A stretch of DNA of 15,509 nucleotides from contig JAHLKC010000312.1 in NCBI GenBank assembly GCA_025449115.1, positions 1 through 15,509 on the forward strand. Reading direction: 5' to 3'. The notes under the pieces were generated by a model that worked only from the letters and a program-made list of their open reading frames with translations, was not told where the DNA came from and searched no databases. Source of the DNA: Chytridium lagenaria. Taxonomy: Eukaryota; Chytridiomycota; Chytridiomycetes; Chytridiales; Chytridiaceae. How positions within the stretch are numbered: the stretch's first letter is position 1; every line of letters begins with the position of its first letter. This document shows, piece after piece, positions 15,401 through 15,509 of this stretch. The position numbers and the translations under genes were made by a program.

Positions 15401-15509
15401 GATATTGTCTGGGAGGTTGCGAGAACCTGAGCATCCTTGTCGTTGGCGTCGCTTGTGGTCTTGAGGATGTGATCTTGCTCTGGAGGGGGAGACGCGTCGG
15501 GAGAGAGGT
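12458..15509 (-). pseudogene. pol: pol of element D (RT to chromodomain), frameshifted and incomplete
   Basis: The RT active site YMDD is at 14839-14850, preceded by MPFGLANAPATFQ (near 14902-14940). RNase H carries LYTDWSES; the integrase core carries SSSYHPQTDGQTENKNQW within 13076-13318 and WETVSIDFMGPMP near 13530-13577. The C-terminal part (GPY/F module and chromodomain) is open from 13059 to about 12548 and essentially identical to element C. Near 12546 one T is missing from a run (TTATTTT in D, TTTATTTT in C), so the end shifts frame and reads on through the polypurine tract into the LTR instead of stopping at the TAA at 12458-12460. Many one- and two-base losses break the frame between 13080 and 15509. 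The gene continues past the window edge. Confidence 0.88.

Larger units (their letters stand above)
11694..15509 (-). mobile_element. Ty3/Gypsy chromovirus element D, cut by the right window edge
   Basis: This is the 3' part of a further element, from its 3' LTR (LTR4) to just upstream of the RT domain (matching about 9943 of element C). Gag, most of the protease and the 5' LTR lie beyond the window. Substitutions match element C from 12246 to about 13930 and element B from about 13943 onward, so the element is a mosaic. Confidence 0.93.

Noticed and set aside
1..15509. Repeat-induced point mutation (RIP) as the cause of decay
   Set aside because: The copies differ mainly by small indels; the catalytic frame of C is intact and no flood of C-to-T changes or TA-rich decay is seen by eye.
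1..15509. CRISPR array, bacterial operon or phage system
   Set aside because: The repeats are about 540-bp LTRs with TATA boxes, primer-binding sites and polypurine tracts, and all domains are those of a eukaryotic retrotransposon.

Overview
The window is a eukaryotic retrotransposon array with no recognisable host gene or unique host sequence. Everything belongs to one family of Ty3/Gypsy LTR retrotransposon, all coded on the minus strand. The family is a chromovirus: it has a CCHC zinc knuckle in Gag, the order protease - RT - RNase H - integrase, a GPY/F module, and a divergent chromodomain at the end of Pol. A fungus is the most likely host. I base this on the chromovirus type, the initiator-Met-like primer site and the compact layout; it is an inference, not a proof.

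Layout on the plus strand, left to right (each element reads right to left): element A, only its primer-binding site and leader (1-34); LTR1 (35-571); element B internal region (572-5553), broken by many small indels; LTR2 (5554-6099); a 6-nt spacer (6100-6105); LTR3 (6106-6648); element C internal region (6649-11693), the best copy, open from the RT domain to the end of Pol (6859-9705) but broken upstream; LTR4 (11694-12245); element D internal region (12246-15509), cut by the window edge before its protease. A and B share LTR1 and C and D share LTR4, so each pair has the form internal-LTR-internal. LTR2 and LTR3 lie head to tail.

Each LTR is about 540-550 bp and starts TGT / ends ACA. On the coding strand it has a TATAAAAAG promoter box. 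It is followed at the 5' end by a primer-binding site (TGGTAGCACTTCG) two bases after the LTR, and preceded at the 3' end by a polypurine tract (GTAGGGGGG). Coding order is Gag (coiled coil, capsid-like region, CCHC knuckle, acidic tail), a TAA stop, then Pol in what looks like the same frame.

The main points of interest are the shared-LTR array and its LTR-LTR junction, the TAA between Gag and Pol present in both readable copies, the mosaic structure of element D, the conflicting marker patterns among the four LTRs, and the nearly pure indel divergence (LTR3 and LTR4 differ at 8 indel sites and no substitution), which raises the question of real decay against uncorrected long-read errors.
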